The notes below the pieces were generated by a model. That model had not been told where the DNA came from. It saw only the letters and a program-made list of their open reading frames with translations, and made no database searches. This document shows, one piece after another, positions 35,663-43,596 of a stretch of 64,000 nucleotides of DNA. This DNA is from an uncultured Chloroflexales bacterium (GTDB lineage: Bacteria; Chloroflexota; Chloroflexia; Chloroflexales; Chloroflexaceae), in assembly GCA_937902315.1 (NCBI GenBank), contig CALGUG010000009.1:1-64000 (forward strand), read 5' to 3'. The position numbers were made by a program, and so were the translations under genes. Within the stretch, counting starts at the first letter, position 1. Each line of letters begins with the position of its first letter.

Positions 35663-36580
35663 TTAGCCGAGCGTGCCGTTCGGCGACAGGTCGTGTAGGA
35701 TGTAGCCCGTTCCCTTGACATGTTCCAAAAGTTGCTGGCCAAATTTGCGGCGCAGATTGCGCACATGCGATTTGAGCAGAAGTTTGGCCTCTTGCTCGCT
35801 TAAACTCTGGTCGTGGGTCCAGCGAACGATGTCGCTGTAGCGGCGTGGCTGGCCCGGCGTCTCGGCGAGGTAGCGCAACAAGGCGTACTCGGTTGGCGTA
35901 ACCGCGTAGGCTTGTCCGTACCATTCGACGCTATGCCGCTCTGTGTTGATGCTTAAGGGTCCGATGACCAGTTGCTTTGTGGAAAACTGGGCCTCGTGTG
36001 CATCCTTGCGCAACTGAATGAGATGGTAGAGCTGTTCGAGCTCATTGCTTATGCAATGAAATAGCTGCGCTTGGCGGATCGTTGCTTGGCGTTGAGCGAG
36101 CACGCTCTCGACGGCGATGCGTACATGCTCCGAGCGGATCGGAAGAGGCAGGTAATCGGCTACTCTGAGCCGAAGTGCTGTAAGGATCTCGTCGGCAGAT
36201 CCGGCCCCAACGGCGATCACCGCTGGCCCGCTATCTTGTTTACATAGGTTCATTAGCAGATGAAGCGTCGCTTGATCGCTGATCGATAGCTCGCTGATAA
36301 GCAGATCGAAGGGAGCGCTCGAGGATTCGCCATCGTGGATCAGTATGTGCGCTGTGGCCAGATCTGGCACGATCGTGTAGTGCATATGCTCTTGAAGGCA
36401 AGCCTCTTGGCAGAGCTTTGGCGAGATGTGAGCGCTTTCGACGAACAGAAGATTGGCTGGCTGCCCGATGAGTTCACGTTGGACGGCCGAGAGCGGACTC
36501 ATCGTTTGATACGATGGTGGCGCAGAGTAGAGCTTGGCTGATTGGGCTTGGTTTGCCCATTCAGAATAGTCCTTTTGCAT
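35663..36580 (-). CDS. Winged-helix regulator with degenerate receiver domain
   Basis: A 305-residue protein. Residues about 45-170 have a receiver-like fold, but the phosphoacceptor strand reads LLISELSIS, with no Asp in the usual place, so phosphorylation-independent control is likely. Residues about 200-300 form an OmpR/PhoB-type winged helix: LSINTERHSVEWYGQAYAVTPTEYALLRYLAE, LLLKSHVRNLRRKFGQQLLEHVKGTGYIL. The ATG at 36580 is preceded by GGAAAGACCTGC; an upstream TTG is possible. There is no adjacent histidine kinase. The target genes are unknown; its neighbours are a pseudogene and another degenerate receiver. Confidence 0.82.
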   Translation of the reverse strand: MQKDYSEWANQAQSAKLYSAPPSYQTMSPLSAVQRELIGQPANLLFVESAHISPKLCQEACLQEHMHYTIVPDLATAHILIHDGESSSAPFDLLISELSISDQATLHLLMNLCKQDSGPAVIAVGAGSADEILTALRLRVADYLPLPIRSEHVRIAVESVLAQRQATIRQAQLFHCISNELEQLYHLIQLRKDAHEAQFSTKQLVIGPLSINTERHSVEWYGQAYAVTPTEYALLRYLAETPGQPRRYSDIVRWTHDQSLSEQEAKLLLKSHVRNLRRKFGQQLLEHVKGTGYILHDLSPNGTLG

Positions 36581-37332
36581 GCAGGTCTTTCCAATTGCGT
36601 CTCTTAATATCTGCAAGAGACAGATCCATAGATCTAGTTGCCTAGGATCGTCTGTAGTACAAACCTAGGGCATGTCGATGCGTGCCCAAGAGAGGCCCGT
36701 TTGTTAGCGAGCGCTCGGCTAGAAAGAACATATCTCGATGGCTAGAAAGCGCGTTGTGCACAAACAAAGGCCCATGGCCTACCATAGACGAATCTGACTG
36801 AAGCCACTTTATCTAGAGTGAAACGCTGGCTTTCAGCCGTTGAGAGTAGCTTGTGCTGGGTGAGTGAAGAGGGAGTGGTTGATCATCTGGTATGGCGGCC
36901 ATTGAAACAGAGAATCAAGTGCTTGGACGAAGAAAAAGGAGTGCATAGGCCACAGACGATCCTGCGATGGAAATAGAGATTGTATATTTGCAGTCTTGCT
37001 TTTGTAAAGACAAGTTAGGCAAGCTGTTGTAGCATCCTTGTTTTGAAGGCTTACCTTTGTTATGAGGCTACAAAATGATGCTCGATAATTTGTCTTTACT
37101 TCTTTATACCACAATTTAAGCGATATTTAATAAACGATTTTCCTCAAAAAGATGAAATTTGCTTTTTCCAGACGAATGGAGACATAAAATGAACGCTCTA
37201 GATTGTTAGAAGCAGTTTGTCCAGAATATGTGCTGGGAAGTTTGCGTTTTAATATGAGATCCGTTTGTATGTTTGTGTTTTGGGCTGCTCTTTCGGCGCA
37301 CAGCTACAACCCGTATGGGAGGAAAGGGCGTT
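36581..37332. other. Gene-free region
   Basis: No convincing gene or repeat was found in these 750 bases. Short open frames exist on the minus strand without ribosome sites or family likeness. The part from 37000 to 37260 is AT-rich. Confidence 0.4.
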
Positions 37333-37388
37333 GATAGCCGTAGGCGGACGCGCTAGAAGCCGAATGGGTGGAATAAGACTTCTCCGCC
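37333..37388 (+). repeat. Family A element
   Basis: GATAGCCGTAGGCGGACGCG, CTAGAAGCCGAATGG, and the end GACTTCTCCGCC: a full-length copy close to consensus, with no inverted partner of equal similarity in the window. Confidence 0.75.
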
Positions 37389-37413
37389 AGATGTTGAAGT
37401 ATGCCATAGCTAA

Positions 37414-37443
37414 AGCGATTTCGCACAAGCGCACGAAATCGCT
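37414..37443 (-). terminator. Probable terminator of the downstream receiver gene
   Basis: AGCGATTTCG and CGAAATCGCT arms around CACAAGCGCA. On the minus strand the stem is followed by TTTA, 31 bases past the stop of the receiver gene. Confidence 0.55.
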
Positions 37444-37474
37444 CACAGCACGCTACTCGCTTTTGAAACAGGTG

Positions 37475-37870
37475 TTAAGTCTGGTAAGAGGGGGATTCAA
37501 ACAAGTTGACTAGCAGAGATTGCAGCATAGGGATCTCGCTGTTGCTGTCGAGAACAGCGTGGCATCCCACGGCGTAGGCAGCCTCGATGAGCTCGCTGGT
37601 CGGCTGATCACATAAGAGAATAATCGGTACCTGAGGTCGACGTTCGATTAAGATATTTGCTAGGGCGATAGCATCTAAGGGCTCCTCTTCGTAACACAAG
37701 ATAATGCCTTTAACAGGCGAATAGCTCATGTAGTTTAACGCCTGTGCGCCTTCAGAACAGACCCGAACGATATGGTGAGGGGTGATGCGCGACACTAAAC
37801 GCGCCACGCCCAAGAGCGCTTTGCCATCGTCTGAGATGACAAGCACTGTTGATTGGCCATCCTCTTGCAC
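37475..37870 (-). CDS. Stand-alone degenerate receiver protein
   Basis: A 131-residue CheY-like protein. The first-strand acidic pair is present (LVISDDGKALL), but the phosphoacceptor strand reads GIILCYEEE, offering glutamates rather than aspartate, and the lysine region is HAVLDSNSE. It may adopt a constitutively active-like state. It starts at a GTG with AGGAGATAACT before it. It is transcribed in the same direction as the KGG-protein gene 400 bases upstream, with three hairpins between them. Confidence 0.68.
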   Translation of the reverse strand: MQEDGQSTVLVISDDGKALLGVARLVSRITPHHIVRVCSEGAQALNYMSYSPVKGIILCYEEEPLDAIALANILIERRPQVPIILLCDQPTSELIEAAYAVGCHAVLDSNSEIPMLQSLLVNLFESPSYQT

Positions 37871-38069
37871 AGTTATCTCCTGTATGTAATGAGCCTCAAG
37901 AAGGCCAGCTTTCGAAAAGGGCTGATAAAGGCTGTTTGCGTATGCGCTAAAAAGAGATGCTTGGGATGTGCAGCAGCTATGGCGATGGGCGCGAAGTGGG
38001 CTATTTGTATTGTACCAGTCAGGTCAAGTAGCTGTGCAGTTGTTACACGAGCGCGTTCGAACAGACGCA

Positions 38070-38111
38070 ACGATAGGTGGAACTTCAGGTCGAAGCTTCC
38101 ACCTATCGTTA
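38070..38111. terminator. Perfect 14-bp hairpin
   Basis: AACGATAGGTGGAA and TTCCACCTATCGTT around a 14-base loop. It is the third of three successive hairpins between the KGG-protein gene and the receiver gene. It could be a terminator or a processed 3' structure. Bases 37871-38069 hold nothing else. Confidence 0.5.
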
Positions 38112-38134
38112 TCTATGCTGCTTCCTTTTGTAGA

Positions 38135-38163
38135 AGCTAGCTTCTCCATGCGGAGCTAGCTTT
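38135..38163. terminator. Hairpin with AGCTAGCT arms
   Basis: AAGCTAGCT / AGCTAGCTT, 9-bp arms around an 11-base loop, the middle one of the three hairpins. Confidence 0.4.
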
Positions 38164-38183
38164 CTAGTTGGGAAAAGCGTATT

Positions 38184-38217
38184 CGTTTGTTCGAGCTAGC
38201 ATGCTGTCGAACGAACG
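38184..38217 (-). terminator. Probable terminator of the KGG-protein gene
   Basis: CGTTTGTTCGA / TCGAACGAACG, perfect 11-bp arms around GCTAGCATGCTG, 53 bases after the minus-strand stop. There is no long T run. Confidence 0.5.
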
Positions 38218-38270
38218 ATTGTATGACTATAGAGCGTTGTTACGCGCTATTGTTTGCAAGCGCCGAAGCT

Positions 38271-38708
38271 CTAGCCTCGGTTGCCGCCACCGCGATTGCC
38301 GCCTTGGTTGCCGCCACCGCGATTGCCACCTCGGTTGTTGCCCTCGCTGTTACCTTGGTTGCCACCTCGGTTGTTGCCCTCGCTGTTACCTTGGTTGCCA
38401 CCTCGGTTGTTGCCCTCGCTGTTACCTTGGTTGCCGCCTCGGTTGCCGCCAGAGGCTTGGCCGCCTTTGCGACCAGCTTCGCGAGCTTCTTCCGAGTCGA
38501 ACTCGTGGGCAGTGCCGCGTTCGTGGGCTACTTGACCACCTTTGCGGCCAGCTTCGCGAGCTTCTTCCGAGTCGAATTCGTGGGCAGTGCCCTGTTCGTG
38601 GGCCGCTTTTCCACCTTTGCTTGCGATCTCGCGCTGTTTCTCATCGTCCATTCCTGCAAAGCCACGTTCGTTACTCTGGTCGTTTTTTGAACGGTTGCGA
38701 TCAGACAT
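38271..38708 (-). CDS. KGG-repeat stress protein with glycine/asparagine-rich tail
   Basis: A 145-residue hydrophilic protein. Residues 15-90 hold three KGG/YciG-type motifs (RGFAGMDDEKQREIASKGG, then two copies of EFDSEEAREAGRKGG each preceded by GTAH). The tail is three exact 12-residue repeats GGNQGNSEGNNR, coded by near-identical 36-bp DNA repeats (about 38335-38442), and a GGGNRGG end. KGG proteins (conidiation-10/YciG-like) accumulate in stress or stationary phase, and the tail looks intrinsically disordered, perhaps nucleic-acid or condensate-binding. GGAAGGACTCTTACC precedes the ATG. Repeat number is likely variable between strains. It opens the stress-gene block. Confidence 0.82.
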   Translation of the reverse strand: MSDRNRSKNDQSNERGFAGMDDEKQREIASKGGKAAHEQGTAHEFDSEEAREAGRKGGQVAHERGTAHEFDSEEAREAGRKGGQASGGNRGGNQGNSEGNNRGGNQGNSEGNNRGGNQGNSEGNNRGGNRGGGNQGGNRGGGNRG

Positions 38709-38813
38709 GGTAAGAGTCCTTCCTATGGGAAAGCGATAGACTTATGGAACGCTTCCATAAGTTGTACGTTCAGTTCGTGAGCTAAGAGCGAGATTGTCGT
38801 GCTAGAGCTGCGT

Positions 38814-39989
38814 TCAGGATCGTGGCTGCAACACAACTTTAATGCAGCCATCTTCTTTGTCGCGGAAGGTTTTATACAGCTGAGGACCATCCTCGAGCGG
38901 TGCGCGGTGAGTGATCACAAACGAGGGATCGATCTCACCCGCTTCGACCTTCTGCAACAGGGGTTCCAGATAGCGCTGAACATGGGTCTGCCCGGTCTTG
39001 ATCGTAAGCCCTTTGTTCATCATGGGCCCGAGCGGGATCTTGTCGCCAAAGCCGATGTAGACACCGGGAATGGAGATTGTTCCACCTTTGCGGCAACACA
39101 TAATCGCCTCGCGCAAGACGTATGGTCTGTCGCTTTCTAACATCACGCTCTGTTTTACGCGATCATAGACCCCTACTACGCCTGAAGCATGGGCTTCGGT
39201 ACCAACCGCATCGATACAGCGATCTGGCCCGCGACCGTTGGTCATCTCCATCAGGCGCTCATAGACATCCTCCTCTTCATAGTTGATCGTTTCGGCTTTG
39301 CCATAGCTTGCGGCCATGCTTAAACGCTCGGCTACGCGATCGATGGCGATCACTCGGCCTGCTCCAAGCATCCATGCGCTTTGGATGGCGAATTGAGCCA
39401 CCGGGCCGCAGCCCCACACAGCTACTGTATCGCCGGGTGTAATATCGGCGTTTTCAGCAGCCATGTAGCCTGTTGGAAAGATGTCCGAGAGAAAGAGTAC
39501 CTGTTCGTCGGGCAGCCCCGAGCTGATCTTGATCGGACCAACGTCGGCATAGGGCACCCGCAGATACTCAGCTTGCCCGCCAGCGAACCCTCCCAACATA
39601 TGCGAATAGCCGAAAAGGCCAGCAGGCGATTGACCCATTACTTCACGTGCCATCTCGGCATTGGGGTTCGAGTTATCGCACAGCGAATACATGTTGTTTT
39701 GACAGAAGAAGCATGATCCACACGAGATCGTGAAGGGCACCACCACTCGGTCGCCGACCTTGAGCTTTGTGATCGCTCTGCCGACTTCAACCACCTCGCC
39801 CATCGGTTCATGGCCTAAAATGTCGCCTTTCTGCATTGTCGGCATAAAGCCGTCGTAAAGATGCAGATCTGAGCCGCAGATAGCGGTAGAGGTAATTTGA
39901 ATGATGATGTCGCGATCATCTTGAATCTGCGGATCGGGAACCTCTTCGACCCGCACATCTTCCTTGCCAAACCAACACAACGCTTTCAT
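38814..39989 (-). CDS. Zinc-dependent alcohol dehydrogenase, formaldehyde-dehydrogenase-like
   Basis: A 391-residue MDR-family enzyme. The catalytic zinc site includes Cys in [11 protein letters not shown] and the GHEPMGEV motif. The structural zinc lobe is partly kept ([15 protein letters not shown]). The NAD-binding Rossmann motif is [11 protein letters not shown], followed by IDRV. The layout with [13 protein letters not shown] and [18 protein letters not shown] insertion is that of glutathione-independent formaldehyde dehydrogenases and their relatives. The start ATG at 39989 has GAGAGGAGCGCAGC before it. It stands between the KGG protein and Mn catalase, consistent with an aldehyde or solvent stress role. 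Substrate is not determined. Confidence 0.88.
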   Translation of the reverse strand: MKALCWFGKEDVRVEEVPDPQIQDDRDIIIQITSTAICGSDLHLYDGFMPTMQKGDILGHEPMGEVVEVGRAITKLKVGDRVVVPFTISCGSCFFCQNNMYSLCDNSNPNAEMAREVMGQSPAGLFGYSHMLGGFAGGQAEYLRVPYADVGPIKISSGLPDEQVLFLSDIFPTGYMAAENADITPGDTVAVWGCGPVAQFAIQSAWMLGAGRVIAIDRVAERLSMAASYGKAETINYEEEDVYERLMEMTNGRGPDRCIDAVGTEAHASGVVGVYDRVKQSVMLESDRPYVLREAIMCCRKGGTISIPGVYIGFGDKIPLGPMMNKGLTIKTGQTHVQRYLEPLLQKVEAGEIDPSFVITHRAPLEDGPQLYKTFRDKEDGCIKVVLQPRS

Positions 39990-40252
39990 GCTGCGCTCCT
40001 CTCGTTCCATACCCATTCGATGACACGCTAGTTGAAACAAGCATAAACAAGACCTCAGAGCAGGCCATAAAAGGGCGAATTCGGGGAGATAACGCCCCTC
40101 AATCGACCCATAAAACTAGCGCAAGTGGTATGCATCATGCTTGCAATCTGCCGTATGGTACATGGGCGATCAAGAGAGCGATTGCGCTCTAGGACAGCTT
40201 GTTTTGCGCCATGCGCCATGGCTCAGAGGCGAACTATAAAAAGGAGAAGTAC

Positions 40253-41113
40253 ATGTTTTTTCATGTGAAGGAACTTCAGTACAAGGCCCGCCCCGAGCGT
40301 CCTGATCCCGTATTTGCCAAACAGCTTCAAGAGGTGCTCGGCGGCCAGTTTGGAGAGATGTCTGTGATGATGCAGTATCTTTTTCAGGGCTGGAACTGTC
40401 GGGGACCGCAGAAGTATCGCGATATGCTGTTCGATATCGGCACCGAAGAGATCTCGCATGTCGAGATGCTTTCGACTATGATCGGTTGGCTGCTCGAAGG
40501 TGCGCCGCTCTCAGAGCAAGAAGCCATGGTCGCCAAAAACCCCAGCGTTGCCGCCGTGCTTGGAGGTATGAATCCTCAACATGCGATCGTTTCGGGTTTG
40601 GGTGCCACCCCGACCGATAGCGCAGGCTTCCCGTGGAACTCGCGCTATATCGTCGCCAGCGGCAATTTGTTGGCCGACTTCCGCGCCAATGTCAACGCCG
40701 AGTCGCAAGGCCGTCTGCAGGTCGCCCGCCTCTACAACATGACCGACGACCCAGGCATTCGCGACATGTTCTCCTTTATGCTTGCCCGCGACACTATGCA
40801 CCAGAATCAGTGGATGGCGGCCATCGCCGATCTCGAGAGCGAAGGTCTAGAGACCACTCCATGCCCGAGCAGCTTCCCGCTGGAATTGGAGAAGCGCGAG
40901 GTAGCCTATCAATTCTGGAATATGTCCGCTGGTGAAGAGAGCCAACAAGGCATGTGGGCCGCAGGCAAGACGCCCGATGGCAAAGGCGAATTCGAGTATA
41001 TCTCCAATCCGCAGCCGCTCGGCCCCGTGGCTGTGCCGCCCCCTGCCGATCCGCGCACATTCGGCACCTTAGATGGGGCTAAGCAGACCAAGGCCAAGAC
41101 CGTTTCGCGTTAG
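40253..41113 (+). CDS. Manganese catalase
   Basis: A 286-residue dimanganese catalase that disproportionates hydrogen peroxide. The four-helix ferritin-like core carries the metal ligands: Glu in GGQFGEMSVMMQYLFQ, Glu and His in GTEEISHVEM, Glu in NVNAESQGRLQVARLY, and Glu-like/His in ARDTMHQNQW. The C-terminal segment (NPQPLGPVAVPPPADPRTFG) matches the tail of non-heme catalases. AAAAGGAGAAGTAC precedes the ATG at 40253. The YciE-like gene follows after 54 bases, so they form a probable oxidative-stress operon. Confidence 0.95.
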   Translation: MFFHVKELQYKARPERPDPVFAKQLQEVLGGQFGEMSVMMQYLFQGWNCRGPQKYRDMLFDIGTEEISHVEMLSTMIGWLLEGAPLSEQEAMVAKNPSVAAVLGGMNPQHAIVSGLGATPTDSAGFPWNSRYIVASGNLLADFRANVNAESQGRLQVARLYNMTDDPGIRDMFSFMLARDTMHQNQWMAAIADLESEGLETTPCPSSFPLELEKREVAYQFWNMSAGEESQQGMWAAGKTPDGKGEFEYISNPQPLGPVAVPPPADPRTFGTLDGAKQTKAKTVSR

Positions 41114-41167
41114 GCGCGATCGCTGCCTATAGATAGGGTAATGATGTTGAATTATAGGAGGACGAAG

Positions 41168-41665
41168 ATGTCGCACAAAGAAACGATTATCGCTTGGTTG
41201 AACGATGCCCATGCCTTAGAGCACAACCTGATCCAAGTTCTCGAGCATCGTATCGAAGACACCAAAGACCATCCACAGATGCAGCAGATGGTTCGGCAGC
41301 ATCTCGAAGAGACTCGCCATCATGCCGAGCTAGTAGCTTCTTGTATCGAGCGTCTGGGCGGCCACACTTCAGCCATCAAAACCGGTATGGCCAATGTGAT
41401 GGGTGCGGTGCAAGGCATTTCGACCGGCCCGGCCCGCGATGAGATCGTTAAAAACACCATCGCTGACTACTCGTCGGAACAGTTAGAGATCGCCTCGTAT
41501 AACTCGCTGCTGGCTGCGGCCCAAGCGATCGGCGATCAAGAGATGGCTCGCATCTTCGAGTCGATTCTGCGCGACGAAGAGGCGATGGCGAGCTTCCTTT
41601 CGCAGCAGATCCCGGTGGTTACACATGAGTACCTCTCCATACGTGCCCGCGAGCATGGCGTCTAG
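41168..41665 (+). CDS. YciE/DUF892-like ferritin-fold stress protein
   Basis: A 165-residue four-helix-bundle protein. ALEHNLIQVLEHRIED, HLEETRHHAELVASCIERLGG, AQAIGDQEMARIFESILRDEEAM carry Glu and His residues spaced as in the diiron-like YciE/YciF family (DUF892). Its biochemical activity is not settled; genes of this family are induced by osmotic and stationary-phase stress. AGGAGGACGAAG precedes the ATG. It is the second gene after Mn catalase and ends at a strong terminator. Confidence 0.85.
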   Translation: MSHKETIIAWLNDAHALEHNLIQVLEHRIEDTKDHPQMQQMVRQHLEETRHHAELVASCIERLGGHTSAIKTGMANVMGAVQGISTGPARDEIVKNTIADYSSEQLEIASYNSLLAAAQAIGDQEMARIFESILRDEEAMASFLSQQIPVVTHEYLSIRAREHGV

Positions 41666-41691
41666 GCGCTTAGGCGTTTAAGCCCATAACA

Positions 41692-41725
41692 AAAGGGAAG
41701 ACTGTCATTCGGCAGCCTTCCCTTT
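41692..41725 (+). terminator. Terminator of the Mn-catalase operon
   Basis: AAAGGGAAGACTG / CAGCCTTCCCTTT stem with one mismatch, followed by ATTTT, 26 bases after the stop. Confidence 0.8.
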
Positions 41726-41790
41726 ATTTTGAAAGCGAGTTTCTAGCAGATTCGCTTGTTTCGTATCAATCGCGTGTCGAGCATCGCTTT

Positions 41791-41844
41791 GGCGGCCAGA
41801 TCTCTCGCTTCCATTCGGTCTCAACCGCGTCCGCCTACGGCTAC
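41791..41844 (-). repeat. Family A element, pair 2 left
   Basis: GGCGGCCAGATCTCTCGCTT to CGTCCGCCTACGGCTAC. It differs from the inverted copy at 51885 at about two positions, including an identical rare GCGAGAGATCTGG middle. The pair brackets 10 kb. Confidence 0.8.
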
Positions 41845-41919
41845 CACCATCCCAACCTCAAAACGGGGTGCTATCTGGCGTGGACAGCGACCGCCCGAAG
41901 GCGAAATGTTTCTGTATGA

Positions 41920-42687
41920 TCAGGCTAAACCAGCCTTTTGGGTAAGCCCTCCATCAACAAACAGGGTGGTGCCTGTTACATAGCTGCCGTCGCTGGAAGC
42001 CAGATAGAGCGCTGCCCGTGCGATCTCTTCGGGCTGGCCCGGACGACCAAGCGGGATGGTATCGCTGGCCTGTTTGGCCTGTTTCGGATCGTTGAGACTT
42101 TCTGAGGTCATGGGTGTATCGATCATACCCGGGGCGATATTGTTGATCCGGACCCCTTTGGGTGCGAGTTCTAGCGCCAAAGTACGCGTGATATTGCGCA
42201 GACCTCCTTTGGCAGCGGCGTAGGCAGCGCCGCCCGGACTTGGAATATCTTCGTGCACCGAGGTGATATTGATAATCACGCCTGCGCCTCGCTCTTGCAT
42301 AGCTTGGGCCGCGCTCTGGCACAGTACCCACGGTGAAACCAGATCGATGTTGAGCACACGCATAAATTCAGCGAGTGGCGTTTCAAGCGAGCGTTCAACA
42401 TCCGCTCCATCACCAGCATTGTTGACCAAAATATCGATCGATCCGAAGGCCGCTACGGCTTGATCATAGAGCTGCTGAGCTTGCTGCGGATCGGCGAGGT
42501 CGGCTTGGAAGATCTCACAAGCGCTGCCAGTTTCGTGTACCGCTTGGGCGGTTTTCTGCGCACCTTCTTGATCGCTGTGATAATGGATAACTACATTCGC
42601 GCCCTCACTCGCAAACAGCTTGGCGATCGCTTGGCCGATTCCGCTATCTGATCCAGTCACAAGGGCGTTTTTTCCCTGAAGTCTCAT
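41920..42687 (-). CDS. SDR-family oxidoreductase, glucose-dehydrogenase-like
   Basis: A 255-residue classical short-chain dehydrogenase. NAD(P) motif TGSDSGIG at the N-terminus, NNAGDG, catalytic Ser in NITSVHEDIP, YAAAKGG for the Tyr-Lys pair, and PGMIDTPMT. The C-terminal YVTGTTLFVDGGL matches the glucose 1-dehydrogenase-like subgroup. AAGGAGCATAAGC precedes the ATG. It follows the cyanophycinase gene's promoter side in the same direction as the cyanophycin operon (cphA, cphB, SDR), 47 bases after cphB, so it could be third in that operon. Substrate unknown. Confidence 0.88.
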   Translation of the reverse strand: MRLQGKNALVTGSDSGIGQAIAKLFASEGANVVIHYHSDQEGAQKTAQAVHETGSACEIFQADLADPQQAQQLYDQAVAAFGSIDILVNNAGDGADVERSLETPLAEFMRVLNIDLVSPWVLCQSAAQAMQERGAGVIINITSVHEDIPSPGGAAYAAAKGGLRNITRTLALELAPKGVRINNIAPGMIDTPMTSESLNDPKQAKQASDTIPLGRPGQPEEIARAALYLASSDGSYVTGTTLFVDGGLTQKAGLA

Positions 42688-42734
42688 GCTTATGCTCCTT
42701 CATTAAGGATACGCTTTGCGTTCGATTGGCGATC

Positions 42735-43571
42735 TTAGCGCTTTGAAGTTTCTTCTCTCTCCTCCTGTGGTTTGTTCGGCCTTCGCTCGGCTAAATCGAA
42801 GCTATCATCGGCACCAAGCACGTGCAAACGGACATCATAAATACTGACGATGCCTTCTGCCTGTTCTTCAGACAAGCTTGAGTAAGAGATATCGCTGCCG
42901 TCGGCCACATAGACAGCTCCTGATCCCACCACCCTAAATTGCTCCGAATCGCTTACCACAATCGCCGTATCTTCGTCGATACCAATTCCAAGATTGCGCG
43001 GGTTTTGGGCAACTACGCCGAGTAAGCGGCCTATTCGACCACGCTGAGCGAAGTGCGAATCGATAGTCACCCCACCTATCAAGCCAAGACCCGCTGCCAT
43101 CCTCAGAGCCGAGATCCGATTCGATTCGTCACTTGGCCCACCAACAATCATCGTTTCGGGCATGGCCGCCGCTCCTGCTGAGGTGCCAGCGATGGTGCCA
43201 CCGCGATAGTAATGATCGCGCAGGCTATGGAATAAGGGCGAATCGCCAACTTGGCTGGTGATTCGCAACTGGTCACCACCTGTAAAGAAGATCACTGAGG
43301 CCTCTTGAATGGCTTGAATACGTTCTGGGTCGTGCGCTTCATCGCGGGTTCTAATATCTACTACATCGACCTGCTTGAGGCCTAAGCCCTCAAAGATCGA
43401 ACGATATTCTGTAGATAACTCCTCTGGTACACGTGATGCCACAGTTACAACAACCAAACGCCCCTTACCTTTTCGTGCGTGGCTAGCGACTTCGGAAAGA
43501 ATCGCTTGATCGCCTTCCTTTTCTTCGTGGCCGCCGATAATGATGAGTGTGCCCTTCGGCTTGCTTGTCAC
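42735..43571 (-). CDS. cphB: Cyanophycinase
   Basis: A 278-residue peptidase of the S51 family that cuts cyanophycin to beta-Asp-Arg dipeptides. The nucleophile elbow GTSAGAAAMPETM places Ser near residue 130. LIIIGGHEEKEGD, FFTGGDQLRI and VTIDSHFAQRGRIGRL with the catalytic His, then GIGIDEDTAIVV, are all family landmarks. The start is a GTG with GGAGGTCTTGCA upstream. It lies 25 bases after the synthetase gene, so synthesis and breakdown enzymes are co-transcribed. No signal peptide is seen: it acts on intracellular granules. Confidence 0.92.
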   Translation of the reverse strand: MTSKPKGTLIIIGGHEEKEGDQAILSEVASHARKGKGRLVVVTVASRVPEELSTEYRSIFEGLGLKQVDVVDIRTRDEAHDPERIQAIQEASVIFFTGGDQLRITSQVGDSPLFHSLRDHYYRGGTIAGTSAGAAAMPETMIVGGPSDESNRISALRMAAGLGLIGGVTIDSHFAQRGRIGRLLGVVAQNPRNLGIGIDEDTAIVVSDSEQFRVVGSGAVYVADGSDISYSSLSEEQAEGIVSIYDVRLHVLGADDSFDLAERRPNKPQEEREETSKR

Positions 43572-43596
43572 TGCAAGACCTCCTTATTTTTATCAG

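Noticed and set aside
36833..37114. 93-codon minus-strand frame
   Set aside because: No recognisable domain, ribosome site or conserved context; kept as non-coding.
38168..38713. Cys/Arg-rich or Val/Ala-rich plus-strand frames over the KGG gene
   Set aside because: They are translations of the opposite strand of the glycine-rich repeats.
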